From: Panorpa germanica
Lineage: Eukaryota; Arthropoda; Insecta; Mecoptera; Panorpidae
Reading direction: 5' to 3'
DNA length: 64,000 bases
Assembly (NCBI GenBank): GCA_963678705.1
Contig: OY783209.1
Location: 6,138,001 to 6,202,000, forward strand
Shown here: positions 21,741 through 33,797 of the stretch, one piece after another
Position numbering within the stretch: the first letter of the stretch is position 1
Layout of the letters: each line of letters begins with the position of its first letter
Notes under the pieces: generated by a model
The model's input: the letters and a program-made list of their open reading frames with translations, nothing else
Database searches by the model: none
What the model was told of the DNA's origin: nothing
Program-made: the position numbers and the translations under genes

Positions 21741-22175
21741 CCAATTTACAGATATAACATAAAGTCATCTGATTTTACTGGTAAGAAGCCATTTATTCCT
21801 GAATATTTATCAGATCAGGAAGTGGATGTGACGAAATTACTGGCTATGGATTACCACAGAATGTGGTGGCATGCAATAACGATGTATCAAGCTCGAATGG
21901 CTGGCGGTGCTGGTGATAGGTTCTTTTTTCGTACATACGTTAAAAGAATTAAACACAAAATTCTGGAAAATCCAAAAACAAAGTTGGATTTTTCAATGAA
22001 AAGATTTCAAAACGTTCCAGCAAGAACAAAACATTTTCAAGGGGATAAATTTGAACCCAAGCATTCTCAGCCTGACGAGAAGAAGTTGGACAAGAAAGCT
22101 TCTACTGAGAAAGCTTCTACAGGGAAAGCTTCTTCAGAGAAAGCTTCTACAAAGAAAGCTATCGAATGCGTATAG
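21741..22175 (+). pseudogene. tandem-family copy 3, 3' fragment
   Basis: Continues the frame interrupted at 10414. It starts with the PIYRYNIKSSDFTGKKPFIP block, then MDYHRMWW, KRIKH, and FSMKRFQNVPARTKHFQG. The C-terminal tail is made of about four units of a 15-bp repeat giving KAS(T/S)xK steps (22097-22160). Stop at 22173-22175. The fragment has no ATG of its own before the conserved block. Transcription from the adjacent 3' LTR could produce an N-truncated product, but I see no evidence for one. Confidence 0.85.
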
Positions 22176-23079
22176 AATTCCAAACGCATCTATCAAAAAA
22201 TTCAAAAATTGGAACATATTATTTGATGAGGATATTTATTTCTAAGAAATTTTGGACGTTGCATGATGACGTTAAAACCTACAAGATTTATCTCTGGAAA
22301 TGTGCTACTGAATTTTGTAAAATGCTATTACTTTTCAGGATATTTGAAATTGAAACACTTGTCACCCGTTTGCCTGGAATTTGTAGAAGAAATTCTTCGT
22401 GATCTACGTATCCACGCGATCAGCCAGCATCTAAACTTACAAATTAGATAGATGAAGATTTTATAAATTAGGGAATATTTTATAATTTTATAATGTTTGT
22501 ATACTTGTTTATGTTGATATTATTATTACTTGTGATAAATAAATTTATTAAATGATTTTTATATTATACTTGAACAAGAATTGGTAGGCTCTAGTGTATT
22601 AAAGTCGTTATATTTTAGTTTTATTGTCTTGATGCAGCTAGAATTACCAATAAATTGCGTAATAGTTGGATTTCAAGAGAGAACATTTCTTGAGAGAATA
22701 TTCCTTTATATAAGCGACGTTTTATTAAAACCTTCATTTTAAATAAACCCAGAAAAACTATAAATTACTTTTTTTTAGGTCCCACGCGAAAATCTACGCA
22801 ATCACAATTGCCCACAAATTTAAACAGCATTAGTAAAATCCTAGTTACCTATTTGTTTAGCAAGGAAAATAAATTTTGTTAAAAATCATTATGAAATTGG
22901 ATTTGAATGAATAAATTTTCACTAAATTTAATTTTTGCTTTTTAGAGTTTGAAAATTGAATTTTAAATTGAAAATAAAAATTCCAACCTAATTATTATTT
23001 ATTAAATCGTATTTAACCGAATTAAAATTGTGGAATTTAAATAATTGGTAAAATTAAATTTTAAATAAATTATCAAAAG
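22176..23079. other. spacer between copies 3 and 4
   Basis: 3' flank of copy 3 (AATAAA near 22539) and 5' flank of copy 4. The bases just before 23080 repeat the AAATTAAATTTTAAATAAATT-type leader of copies 2 and 3. Short frames between 22166 and 22451 have no family signal. Confidence 0.45.
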
Positions 23080-23784
23080 ATGCAAAAGGGTAAGAAATGG
23101 ACACGGGCTGTACCTATTTACAGGTGGAATATTAAATCGTCTGAGTTCACTGGGCAGAAGCCATATATTCCCGCTTACCTGTTACAAAATGAAGTAGACC
23201 TAGAAAAACTACTGACAATGGAATACAGACGCTTGTGGTTTCACGATATTCATATGTATAGCATCCTTAATAAAAAAGATGGCAAGGGTTCTAGCAGTAT
23301 CTTACGATCTCCGGTAATACAAAGGATCAAACATATTATAACTGATAGCCCGAAAACAAAAATGTCTTTCACGATGAGTCAATTCAAAAACGTGCCTTCC
23401 AAGACGAAGCACTTTCAAGAAAACAAATTTGAGAAGAAGGATCCTAGGTCTAAAGAGACAAAGAAAATAGAGAAGAAAAGTAAAAAGAAAGAAGAAAATG
23501 ATCAAGTTACAGAGGATGCTGAGCCTACTTCTCGTAGTAGACCTCACAGTGTGGCTAGTGCTAAGATTCCATCATATGCTGAACATATGGAAAGGCTTAG
23601 AAATGAACCCCCACTTTGTAGAGCAAAAAGATGCCCGATATATTGCACCGGTCATCAACATCCAAAACCGCATTCGTGTTTCCCAAAGCCAAAGGACAAA
23701 TTATACGACAAACCTCAGGGTTCAGAACTTTTGGGGAATCAGTCAGATTCGCCATGTACATGTATGAGACACCTACAATGTTAA
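23080..23784 (+). CDS. tandem-family protein of unknown function, copy 4, with Cys-rich tail
   Basis: 234 residues from the ATG at 23080. The family core is intact: KSSEFTGQKPYIPAYLL (19-35), MEYRRLWF (47-54), QRIKH (81-85) and FTMSQFKNVPSKTKHFQ (97-113). A Lys/Glu-rich linker follows (120-145). Unlike its paralogues it has an extra C-terminal region of about 75 residues with seven cysteines (180, 185, 189, 200, 226, 228, 234) and several His and Pro residues, which could bind metal or form disulfides. Intronless. The extension has no family I recognise. With copies 1 and 5 it is one of the three intact members. Confidence 0.75.
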   Translation: MQKGKKWTRAVPIYRWNIKSSEFTGQKPYIPAYLLQNEVDLEKLLTMEYRRLWFHDIHMYSILNKKDGKGSSSILRSPVIQRIKHIITDSPKTKMSFTMSQFKNVPSKTKHFQENKFEKKDPRSKETKKIEKKSKKKEENDQVTEDAEPTSRSRPHSVASAKIPSYAEHMERLRNEPPLCRAKRCPIYCTGHQHPKPHSCFPKPKDKLYDKPQGSELLGNQSDSPCTCMRHLQC

Positions 23785-24047
23785 TAAAAATGAAAGTGTA
23801 TATTTTGTTAAAATAGAATATCATTTAAAAATATGAACATCTCATTTTAAAACTTAGTAGCCGTAATTGCAAAATGCAGACGTCGCATAGTGATTTAAAA
23901 CACGAATCCAGGACAAACTTCCAAATTTTATGTATGTGATGTATTGGGTGTTTCCCAATGACTGTACCAGAGAGCATAATGCGGCATTATGCTCAAAATT
24001 GATGTTCCACTATATCCACTTATCAATTACCTTTAACGGTGGGCCAA

Positions 24048-24669
24048 TGGGCTTGTGTCCTATGTTTTAATTTCTATAAAAGTGTACTATATATTGATAA
24101 AGTGGGTTACTAGAATCTCGAATGTTCAATTATTTTTTAATAACTCCTTATATGTTAAGAGATATTAACAATTAAAAAAGTCATTTTGTCTTTTTAATTA
24201 TTAAAGGGATTCAACGTTGTACACATTCCAAGTGCATGTGACATCACAATCCTTGTGTAAGGTTACCAACCTCATAAATCTCTGCTATATGTATTTATAT
24301 ATCAAAATATCAAATATTATTTACAGCTATTTCAAGGAATAATAAAATTTAAATATTATGTCTGCTTTAGCAGGGTTAAATAAAATAAAAACTTATTATT
24401 CTTTCACTTAACTTGATTATTTGACTACCAACAACTACAGAACATTACCACAGCACTGACCTACTCAACGAATAACTGACGTTAAAATGCATTTCACGTC
24501 ATACAAATATGGCCGACCATTTCCAGCGCTAAAACTACAATTCAAATTTTTAATTTCTATATCTCCGTTTAGATATTTAATAAAACAGACACACCAATAC
24601 ACATTTATTAACATCAATTTCAATCAACAATTGAAAAATCGACCACTAAAAAATGAGGACACAAGCCCA
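24048..24669 (+). mobile_element. MITE family A, copy 1 (complete)
   Basis: 622 bp with perfect 13-bp terminal inverted repeats, TGGGCTTGTGTCC and its complement. No coding capacity. Four related copies in the window lie in the same orientation (28841, 41122, 44381, 47150). The target duplication is unclear. The interior carries conserved strings such as AATCTCTGCTATATGTATTT and ATGCATTTCACGTCATAC. Confidence 0.85.
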
Positions 24670-24959
24670 TTCCAAAACAGGCCAGGCGCTAGTACGCTGC
24701 ATAAACTCTATGATATATGTTCATTTTAGCATACAGGTCAATTACAGAAATCATTACACTATATTAACCTAAAGAACATGATGCAAATGGTAAAGTTGTA
24801 ACGTTGAATGGGCAACATTTGTTTTTCGTAGTAGGCTATGCTAATCACGAACAAATAAATTAGTTTATTATTTATTTTACATTACGAGTTTAAGTAATAT
24901 AATTTTATATTTAACAATTAATTTTAATTTTAGATATATTTTAAATTAAATATACAATA

Positions 24960-25511
24960 ATGGTTTTTCTACCAAAACCGAAAATTCAATTTCAAAAGGC
25001 ATTACCTGTTAGGAGATATAACATAGAATCTAGTGATTACACAGGAAAGAAGCCATTTACGCCAAAATTCCTGTTAGAACAGAAAACACCAGATATCCAA
25101 AAACTGCTAACGATGGAATACAGACGGATGTGGTTTAAAAACTTGAAGTTTTACCAATTTAAGCATGCTCCAATTTTGACCAAATTACCAGTGCTAAGAA
25201 AACGAGTAATCCAAAGAATTAAACACAAAAAATCGGATGATACAGAAAGTAGTTCTACGGTAACGATGTCTCGGTTTCAAAATGTTTCCGCTAAAACGAT
25301 TCACTACCATGGAGATAAATTTCGCCCTAAGAAACAAGAGACAGAATCAGAAAAGAAAAATGAAGAGGTTCCTAATGCAAGTAAACGCAGTGCTTGTTGT
25401 AAAAAAATTAAAGATGACAATAATCTTGAAGATTTGAAGATCTTTCCAAAAATAAAAAAAGCAAAAGCGTTAAGGAGCCGAGAAAAAAATGAGATGTTTT
25501 TTTGTGATTGA
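24960..25511 (+). CDS. tandem-family protein of unknown function, copy 5
   Basis: 183 residues from the ATG at 24960. Family blocks: ESSDYTGKKPFTPKFLL (23-39), MEYRRMWF (52-59), QRIKH, then FQNVSAKTIHYHG. It departs from the others at several conserved places (I to T in KPFTP, P to S and K to I in the second block), so it is the most divergent intact member. Lys/Glu-rich C-terminus with a CCKK pair. No introns, signal peptide or membrane span. It is the last member of the cluster; its leader differs from that of copies 2-4. Confidence 0.75.
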   Translation: MVFLPKPKIQFQKALPVRRYNIESSDYTGKKPFTPKFLLEQKTPDIQKLLTMEYRRMWFKNLKFYQFKHAPILTKLPVLRKRVIQRIKHKKSDDTESSSTVTMSRFQNVSAKTIHYHGDKFRPKKQETESEKKNEEVPNASKRSACCKKIKDDNNLEDLKIFPKIKKAKALRSREKNEMFFCD

Positions 25512-28500
25512 GAAATTGAAGTGGGATGAGTGCTACACTAAGATAATTACTAATAAGAATAGTAAATTTGTGACCATACCTTACTCTAATTAATTGTAGA
25601 TTTTTAAATTAGAGTTTTCAGCGAGAATTTTGTGTTTTTTCATAGTATTTTGGAAGTTATAAGGCTGGCGAGATAGTTCTTAAAGGTCCAAAATTAATAC
25701 CGCTGACTGATTTTAGAGTACGGTTGTATTGACATAGGCATAGGCATTATTTGTACTGTTTGCCAATTATTTGATGTCAAGTGGACGTGTACGATTATTT
25801 GCCGACGCACCTGTCAGCACTTATTTTTAAAATACGGTAAATAAACAACACCCTAACATTATCTAATCTTATGACGCATTCACTTAAATAAAATAAGAGT
25901 TTATGAGTAAAAACGTTTAGATACGTTAATGCTGAGCATTGTAGGTTATGTTTTAATGTCATAGTTGCCAGCGCTTCTGTGTACGGTACCTGAAACATAG
26001 CTGAAGCAAATATTTGGACGGTTTGCTCCGAAACTAAATCGAGCAAGTGTGAACGCGGCCATAAAATAATTGATTTTAACGTAGTTTGTTTGAGTGACAA
26101 TAATTTATTTACATTAATAATAACTAAAATTGAATTATCTTTGTCACGGTGTAATTCTCTTAAAACAAATCATCCTCCCCCTTCCTTTCAGTATATATAT
26201 TACAAATAGAAACTTATGATACAATATGCTTCACCCCGAAGTTTTGATACAGGTTTATAAACTTTTTAAGCTCTCGAACTTAAAACTTTTAGAAATAAAT
26301 CAATGTTTTTATGTATAATAGAGTATAAGCCACCGTAGAGAATAGAAATGTTATTTTAATAATCCTTCAATTTCCAAATATACATTTCCGTGTTTAAAAT
26401 GTTGTATATGTTGGATTAAAATAACAAATATTATTTTGAAAAACAACACTTTATTTGAAAATGTGAAATTTAAAAAACAGTTTCAGCTCAAGTTTTAAGT
26501 AATTCAAGAAATGATTTTTATGAAATGAAACTGTTTTATTTTAATTGTAAACCTTTGTAAATTATAAATGTTTAACAATGATGCAAGAGTTCAAATAAAA
26601 CTTTAACTAGAATTCTAACCTGGAATACAAATACATTTCAGAAAATTGATAGTGAGAACACAATTTCTGAATTAATATAATCATAAAATTATCTCTTTAG
26701 TGTTTTTAAAATCGCAAAAAATCTTTCTTACAGATTATTACAGCTAGAAAATTACCTTTTTATATCATCCTGCTAAACAGACGCCTATTTAAAATTAATC
26801 TAACATAACAAGTTACGTGAACAATTTTACCTAATGCACAACTTTTTGTGACTTATTTTACTGCTTTTGAAAATAAATCAACCCTTTTGGGCATTAGCAT
26901 ATTCATAAAACTACTTAAAAACACTTTCTTCTAGGATTATAATATCTTTAGAAGTTCTTTTTATGGTTTAAAGTATTTTAGAATATCTATAAAAGAAAAC
27001 CCTTTTAGATTAAATATAAATGGTTTTTTTATAAGTATAATATTACATAAATGTAAGGTAACATCCATATTGCCAAATCAAAACGCAGAAAAGTAAAAAA
27101 ATACAAAAAGATAAATAATTTTAACAGTATTATTTGTAACAATAACATTTGGTACTACAAAACCAAATTTACGAAAATAAACATATTTATGTGATATTAT
27201 TTTAGTGAATCCATGAAAAAGCCGTAAAAGAAAAAAACGCGTACAAGAAATTCACAGAAATACTCGAATAACCCAACAGCAACTAAAAAATAAAAACAAA
27301 CAAACATTATTTCTGATCCAAAATATAAAATGTTAAGAAATACGAGTATATTATTAAAAAGTAATTTTTTATTATATATAAAATAATTTATTTTCTTCAG
27401 TCTGAAACTGACAGCATTTTCTGTGGGTGGGAGAGGGTGAAGCTCTTGCAAGTTCGACTACATATAGACCGGACCGAGCCGGACCGCACGTCATAATGTT
27501 TTTCTACGTGCAAAGATAGTCAGTGATATATTGATTACATAACTAATTAATGCAACTGTCTTTAGCAGCAATTTAAAAGGAAACAGGTTAACATATAGCA
27601 AAATCAATACTGTTTTGACAAACCCTGTAGACATATGAAGTGTTCAGAACAGAAATGAATTAAGTCCACTCTTACATGTTACCGAAAATTATATATGTAT
27701 ATAGATCGATTCAATGATCGCTATTGCTTTTATACTCTATTGAAAATTCTCACTACTTAAAATTAATAACTAATTCATAGTTTACATAATACCATGTCAT
27801 AAACAAATATCAACAAATATATCCAATCGATATGTCAAAATACAGTCAATTTTAGTCTGACCCTCATGTCTAATCTAACCCTGGATATTTTTTATGCATA
27901 TTTTGTTTTAATTGTTTTATTTTAAGCGTTAATGTTTAAGTTTTTATTTTCTTACTTGCACAGTTCCCAGAAAAAAGTTCATATTATATGCACATACTTA
28001 GGGACTTTTATTAAATATAAATCCGAACCCTAATTGTGACATTAATATCTTAAAATTAAGACAAGGCTTGACGGTTGCAGCTTTAAACTCGAGTTGACTC
28101 TCAACTGTTAAATGGTCTCAACAGCAGATATAATATTGGGTCAATTTTAGGGTATGTATATAAATTAGGTCACTTTTTTAAATGCTATTTGTAAATTGAA
28201 TTGCTGGCATACCACAAACTCTTTAAAATTACCTTTTTTTGGTCCCACGCGTATTGTGTCTTGTAAAACCATTACCATTTTTTGGTATGTCACAAATTCT
28301 TCTTACTCGACTATTGATTCTTGCGGCACTGGATGCAGAACAATAAAAGATTCGAAAGCAAAAAGGACAATAAGTAACAGTTAAATATATTTGTATTCAA
28401 TAATGGCGCCTACTTCAAAATAATGTAAATAAGTGTAAGGATACAATGCGCCACAGATTCGGACACCTGTGGTGTAGAACCTCATTAAATATTTCAGCAG

Positions 28501-28840
28501 AAAACCTCTGGCAGTCTAAACTGACTGTCCAGCTAAACACAGTTTTTATATTTTGTTTAAAATCCCAGGTAAAAAATGTAACACATAAATCAGCTAGTGC
28601 AAAACTTTACTGCAAGACGAGTTCTATGTGAGAAGTAGTAAATGAGCCTAGAAATTTGTGGCAAGCTACCAAGAGCAAACCTTGCAGTGCCAGACAATAT
28701 TCAAACCGGGGTAAAGAAGATAACCTTTTACATTAAAAATATTATGTAAACTATAACGATTGGCGACCTATTTATGTAAATATGTGTATCTATTTTAAAT
28801 AAAAAGATAAAGCATCTGAAAAAAAACCATTTAAGACAGT
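25512..28840. other. AT-rich spacer
   Basis: No supported gene. A GC-richer spot at about 27415-27510 and short frames near 28196-28631 were examined and carry no recognisable domain. The string TTTTTTTGGTCCCACGCG near 28235 also occurs near 22770 (TTTTTTTTAGGTCCCACGCG), which suggests a small dispersed repeat. Confidence 0.45.
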
Positions 28841-29164
28841 TCATAAATCTCTGCTATATGTATTTATGTATCAAAATATCAAATATTATTTACAGCTATT
28901 TCAAGGAACAATTAAATTTTAATATTATGTCTGCCTTAGCAGGGTTAAATAAAATAAAAACGTATTATTCTTAAAATGCATTTCACGTCATACAAATATG
29001 GCCGACATTTCTAGCGCTAAAACTACAATTTAAACTTTTAATTGCTATATCTCCGTCAACATTTAGATATTTAATAAAATAGACACGCCAATACACATTT
29101 ATTAACATCAATTTCAATCAACAATTGAAAAATCGACCACTAAAATATGAGGACTCAAGTCTAT
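28841..29164 (+). mobile_element. MITE family A, copy 2 (truncated)
   Basis: Homologous to the right half of the element at 24048, starting at the CATAAATCTCTGC string and ending in a degraded right terminus. An internal stretch of roughly 80 bp (the part with CACAGCACTGACCTACTC) is deleted. Confidence 0.8.
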
Positions 29165-29939
29165 TAATGAATTCATTTTAAAAGAATAACAGAACACAAT
29201 CAAGCAATTGAAATAACTTCTAAAATAAATCAGTTCCATTGTTTGTAATTTGAAATTAATTGAAGGAAATTAAAACAAGTTCCAACATGTACATGTATTT
29301 ACATATTTTTTTGCATTTGGATACATTTGTACATTTGTACCTCCGACCGAACACAACATTATTTGCATAATTTATTACACGAGTACCTCCAACACTCTCC
29401 CCTCTCTTCTCCTCACCACACGTCCTCTTCACCAACCCACAACTCAACTGATTTGAATAAAACAGATTGCTCTCATCATGCTACGGAAAAATTAAATTAT
29501 AAAAACAATTTCAAATTGAATTTTAATTATTTTCAACTATTTTCCGACAGATAATTGTTGAATTATTTTTATTAAAAAAACAAAATGTAATTACGAGAGC
29601 TCATTGAAAAAGATTTGTGAGAATTAAAAACATTTTAGTATTTTTATGGAATAAACTTACTCATTTATTTGCTGGTTTCAGTTGAGTGAATTTTATCATT
29701 AGTGTTTTCTTTTATTAACTCCATACACAATAGTAATACCTGCTGAACACAGTTACATGTATTTAATATTTATTTAACGTAAAAATGTTACCTTTTACGC
29801 AGTGCTACAGTAAATTTTATTGGAAAGTCATGGTTCACTAGGAGTGCGCCAACTTTTGCACAGTTTTACATTCTTACATACGAGTATTTTGCACAATATC
29901 CAAATATTTATTTTTATTGAATTGTGACGAGAGTGATGC

Positions 29940-30183
29940 CGGAGGATTTGAAAAACAGGGAGACTAGAGAATGGAAGCAGGTATTGAGAAAAAGAGGAAG
30001 AGAAAGTATGCAGGATGTGTGGAAGGAAGAGGAGAAATTGGAGCCCTTGAGAAATTGGAGGTGTTGAGAGAAGTTAGAAAGTGGAGTTTTCCTGGAGGAG
30101 ATTTTCCAAGCGAAGAGAGAGAGAAGAAATGGATGAAGGAAGTTAGTAGTAAGTTAAGAGAGATAAACGACAAGGAGAGGTAG
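29940..30183 (+). other. purine-rich fragment, possibly from a LINE
   Basis: An A/G-rich stretch with a 70-codon frame (29971-30180) rich in Lys, Arg and Glu. Its composition is like the LINE tails at 39.9 and 58.0 kb, but I cannot align it convincingly with them. It is not a host gene I can support. Confidence 0.3.
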
Positions 30184-30889
30184 TTTGATATTTACTCATA
30201 AAAGACTAAGCTAAGAAATACTCGTAACAGGCAATGTAGAATAATTAAATATTGGTAGAATTAAGGTTGAAGAAAGTAAATATTTGTTAAATAATTAAAT
30301 ACAAAATACATTATTTTAATATTGTAAATGAATAACTCTCAGTTAAACTAATTACATCTCATGCAGGTTGTTTTATCCAATATTCAAGTAAATACCATCC
30401 TATGAAAAGCAGTCTAAAAACTTGAAAAACATTTGATAAAAAATACAAAAGATATATTTGGTAAATAATTCCGTGCATAATAATAAATAATATACTTTGC
30501 AAGTACTCGAAGTTTCTTAACAAAAGATTGTTTCCAATTCATTATCTTTAGACAATCAAACAAAGAATAGAAAATAAACAAAGAACTAAATAAATTTTGC
30601 TAGTTTAAAATAAAGTAAACAAAAGAACTTTAACAATAAATCTAAAGTGAATAACTAGTCGATAAACAAAAATGTTCAAATAATTTGCACGTGATGTTTC
30701 ATTTTGTTTAAGGTCAAAGCTCATTTAACATTATTTGTTACAGCTGTTAATTATATTCGTTAATGAATTGGTTACTTTAGAAACCAAGACAGAGAGGAGA
30801 CACTTGACACACATACAAAGATATATAATCCAGGACGCGGATTTTTAATAAATAATATTATACATTTTTTTAAATTTATAATTTGAGAT

Positions 30890-31115
30890 TTCATTCGTAG
30901 AAAAAGGAACAAGATATATCTGTCTATGTTACACTTTAATGGTTTATTTGCAACTTCATTCAATACTGGTACGGTAGTGAGTCCAGGTGAAGTGATTTTG
31001 CCATTTGTAGTTGATATCACTAACATTTCCCTTGAGCGAGTGAAATTAAATTGAATTGTTTCATGATAAAAAAAATCATACACATCAAAATGTTTACTGG
31101 TTGAGTTCGAATCCG
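30890..31115 (+). repeat. dispersed repeat B, copy 1
   Basis: About 225 bp similar to 44055-44285 (shared strings include GTTACACTTTA, TGGTTTATTTG and ACTTCATTCAATACTGGTA). The right-hand part is also related to the inverse of 48590-48735. No coding function can be read. Probably a transposon remnant. Confidence 0.65.
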
Positions 31116-31786
31116 CCACCTTAGGTACTAACAACTGCATCACACGATGGCTTAACGTGAGGTTAAACTTTGGCCTTCACCAAAGCTTCTAATAGGTTAA
31201 ACGATAAATATTTAATCTATGTGTAATTTTAGAATCGTCATAAATAATAAATTGAAACCTTTGAAACCATTCTTAGAAGAATATAATAAGTCGTCGTAAA
31301 TATGACACTAGTTTAATCTATATTTAGATTATTTTCTTAATAATTATTTGTTTATTTGACAATAGTTACCCTATTACGATTTTAAAAAAAATGTGTTATC
31401 AACCTTTACATGATTTATCAAATGCTTCAACCCTAAACCCAAACCCAACATCAACCCTAAATGCATAACATCTTATTTTCAAACAAAGTATCTTTTTTAT
31501 ATAATAATTTATAATAAATGTTACAGTAAAATATTTTAATTAAAAGTTCTGATATATATTTTTAAATTCAATTTTATTTTGGAAAAAGTTGGTTTTTGCA
31601 GATATACAAAATTGCATTTGCAGATACCATCAGGATTGTTTATACCATAAAACAACTTAAACCAATTGTTCTTCTTCTTAAAACGTATTTAAACATTGAA
31701 ATATATTTTCCTTATACTTACTTCTACAATTGTTATATTATATTTAATGCGAGATATAAACTAGCTGTTAAAATCGCAATTATATA

Positions 31787-31790
<4 letters not shown>

Positions 31791-31867
<77 letters not shown>
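31791..31867. repeat. (AT)n microsatellite
   Basis: An uninterrupted AT dinucleotide run of about 77 bp. Confidence 0.95.
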
Positions 31868-31871
<4 letters not shown>

Positions 31872-32546
31872 TATATCCTCCATTTAAATGGTTTGTTACA
31901 AATTTGCTCCACTTAATAAAACAAGGACCTTTTCAAAAAAGGACAATTGACAGCACTAATAATAATGTTAAGAATACGAAGAACAATTAATTAAACGAAA
32001 GCCCTTAAATAAAAAAAAAATTGATAATATATTGGTAACTAATTTACGCTTTTCTGTAACTCAGTCTGATATGAAATGAATGGGAAAATAAATAAATGAC
32101 ACACTCACAAACACAGACGACGTTGTGTCAAAATTTCAAGTCAATCGAGCGACTGAATTTTTATATATAAAGAAAATAATTAACTTAATTTTTCTTGAAT
32201 GTAATGCACTACATAAACAAAAATTGAGATTTTCAATCTTATCACATTTATATATTAATTAACCGCCTAGTAGTTTCAAACATCTGAAGCAACAATAGAA
32301 AACTTAGTCAATTATTTAGTCAAACTTTATTGATTCCCTAAAATAAAAGTAAACTTTCTAATTTTCTTTTTACCTTTTTTTTATTCAATCAACAAATTTT
32401 TGAATTTCCAAGAACTTCTCGAAATATATATACAAAAAAACTTAGGTAAAATAAAAGTATGTATACACAATAAGAAGAATAGGTGTAAGTGTATTTGTAT
32501 TTGTTCAGATTGGTATGTTAAGAATTGTAGTAAATTGTTTCCTTAC

Positions 32547-32793
32547 CTCCGCAGGCGTCCTTAAAGTCATCGCAACAGTCGCCGAGTTTCAAACAAGCAT
32601 GGTCGCAATAACAAGGTTTGTCACTTAAATCCTCGACGATGGCATTGATAGGTGTTTTTTGTACAACGCAAGAAGAATCCCTTCCCGTGCAGCATAAACT
32701 AGCTTCTTTACAACTACCCGCGAAAACACCACCGTCAAAAACCACTGCACACAAATACACAAAAACCCACTTCACCGAAAATAAAGCCATCAT
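32547..32793 (-). CDS. secreted somatomedin-B protein (SBSPON/RPESP-like), first coding exon
   Basis: A 247-bp exon, 82 codons plus one base, starting with two consecutive Met and ending at a consensus donor (GGAG|GTAAGG). Residues 1-25 form a signal peptide (hydrophobic WVFVYLCAVVF). Ten cysteines (28, 34, 35, 42, 61, 63, 67, 73, 74, 81) in the order C, CCxGRDxxC, CYCDxxC, GDCC, C give a somatomedin-B domain. The CCTGRD spacing is that of RPESP/SBSPON proteins, which continue with a thrombospondin type-1 repeat. That later exon should lie at lower coordinates, but I did not find it in this window, so the intron is large or the rest lies outside. Likely extracellular-matrix protein. Confidence 0.8.
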
Positions 32794-33180
32794 AGCCAGA
32801 AATAAAACAAATGAGAATTAGAAATACCAATTAAAAAATATGATCAAATTTGTGTTGGTTTTTTTTAATGTATAAAAATGTCATTAATAATTCCAGGAGT
32901 TAGTTTCTTTTATGAGGAATAATCTCGTGGATACTTTATGAGAAGGTTCTGCAACGTACGTCTAGCTTCAACGACGGCCAAAGCCAGAATAAAACGGGTG
33001 GCAATATTCGATTCCCGCAGGAACACTGTTTGCTGCGGCTTGCGAACGTAGAGTGTAGAAACAGAGTTGACTGGAGTTGCGTCTGGTATCAGGACTATCA
33101 CTCGAAAGGGGTGACACGAGCAACACAAACTACACGAACTATAGATGGTTAACTTCAAACTAAACTTCATCAAAAAATGT
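32794..33180 (-). promoter_or_regulatory. likely 5' UTR and promoter of the somatomedin-B gene
   Basis: Directly upstream of the start codon on the minus strand lies about 170 bp (roughly 32940-33110) much richer in G+C than its surroundings, which would fit a core promoter or leader. It also contains an 87-codon minus frame (32910-33173) of no recognisable family. An additional 5' exon or uORF is possible. Confidence 0.35.
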
Positions 33181-33505
33181 CAAAGAAGGAATATAGAAAT
33201 TAGGTTATCGGGTTTGTCTTAAATATGATAAAGTTTACTATCAGGTCGTGTAATGTGCGATTATAGGATATATTACCAGTTAAAATAACAATTTAAGGAT
33301 CCTGAAAAATTATAAGGTGCTGAAATAATTAGTCCTGTAAACTGATTACGCGTTATTCTTATACTCAGCCATTGGATTTATAACTTGTCTATAATTATTA
33401 TAAAGTCTTAAAGAGTAGGAAGATCACAGTGGTGTACCCAGAAAAGTCTTGTCGTTAAATTATCTGATTAATACCCATCGGTAGTAGGAAATACCCATAT
33501 ACCTG

Positions 33506-33797
33506 CAGTAACGTAGCGTGCCTTAGACGGGCCCTGTATCAAAATTTGTTGGCGGGCCCAAATGATGGGTAAAGATTTTTCACAAAATGAACAATAGCGC
33601 TTGTATTGAATTAAAATAATTATATATTGATTATACGTTATTACTTACAACTAATACTCCTAAGAACTAAGCTAAGTACGGAATAAGAGTTTAAGTGAGA
33701 TTGTGGATAATTTTTTTTGAATTTTTGCTTAAACACGTTTGGGCCCCTTGTAGCCCGGGGGCCCTGTATCATTGATACGGCGGTAGCTACGCCACTG
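33506..33797. mobile_element. hAT-like MITE
   Basis: 292 bp. Ends CAGTAACGTAGC... and ...GCTACGCCACTG are imperfect inverted repeats of the CAGTGGCGTAGC type. The flanks give an 8-bp target duplication with one mismatch, TATACCTG and TATATCTG, which is the hAT size. The interior has GGGCCC-rich segments and no coding frame. Confidence 0.75.

Noticed and set aside
31098..31112. GAGTTCGAATCC, a tRNA B-box-like string
   Set aside because: No matching A box or cloverleaf can be drawn upstream; it lies at the end of dispersed repeat B.
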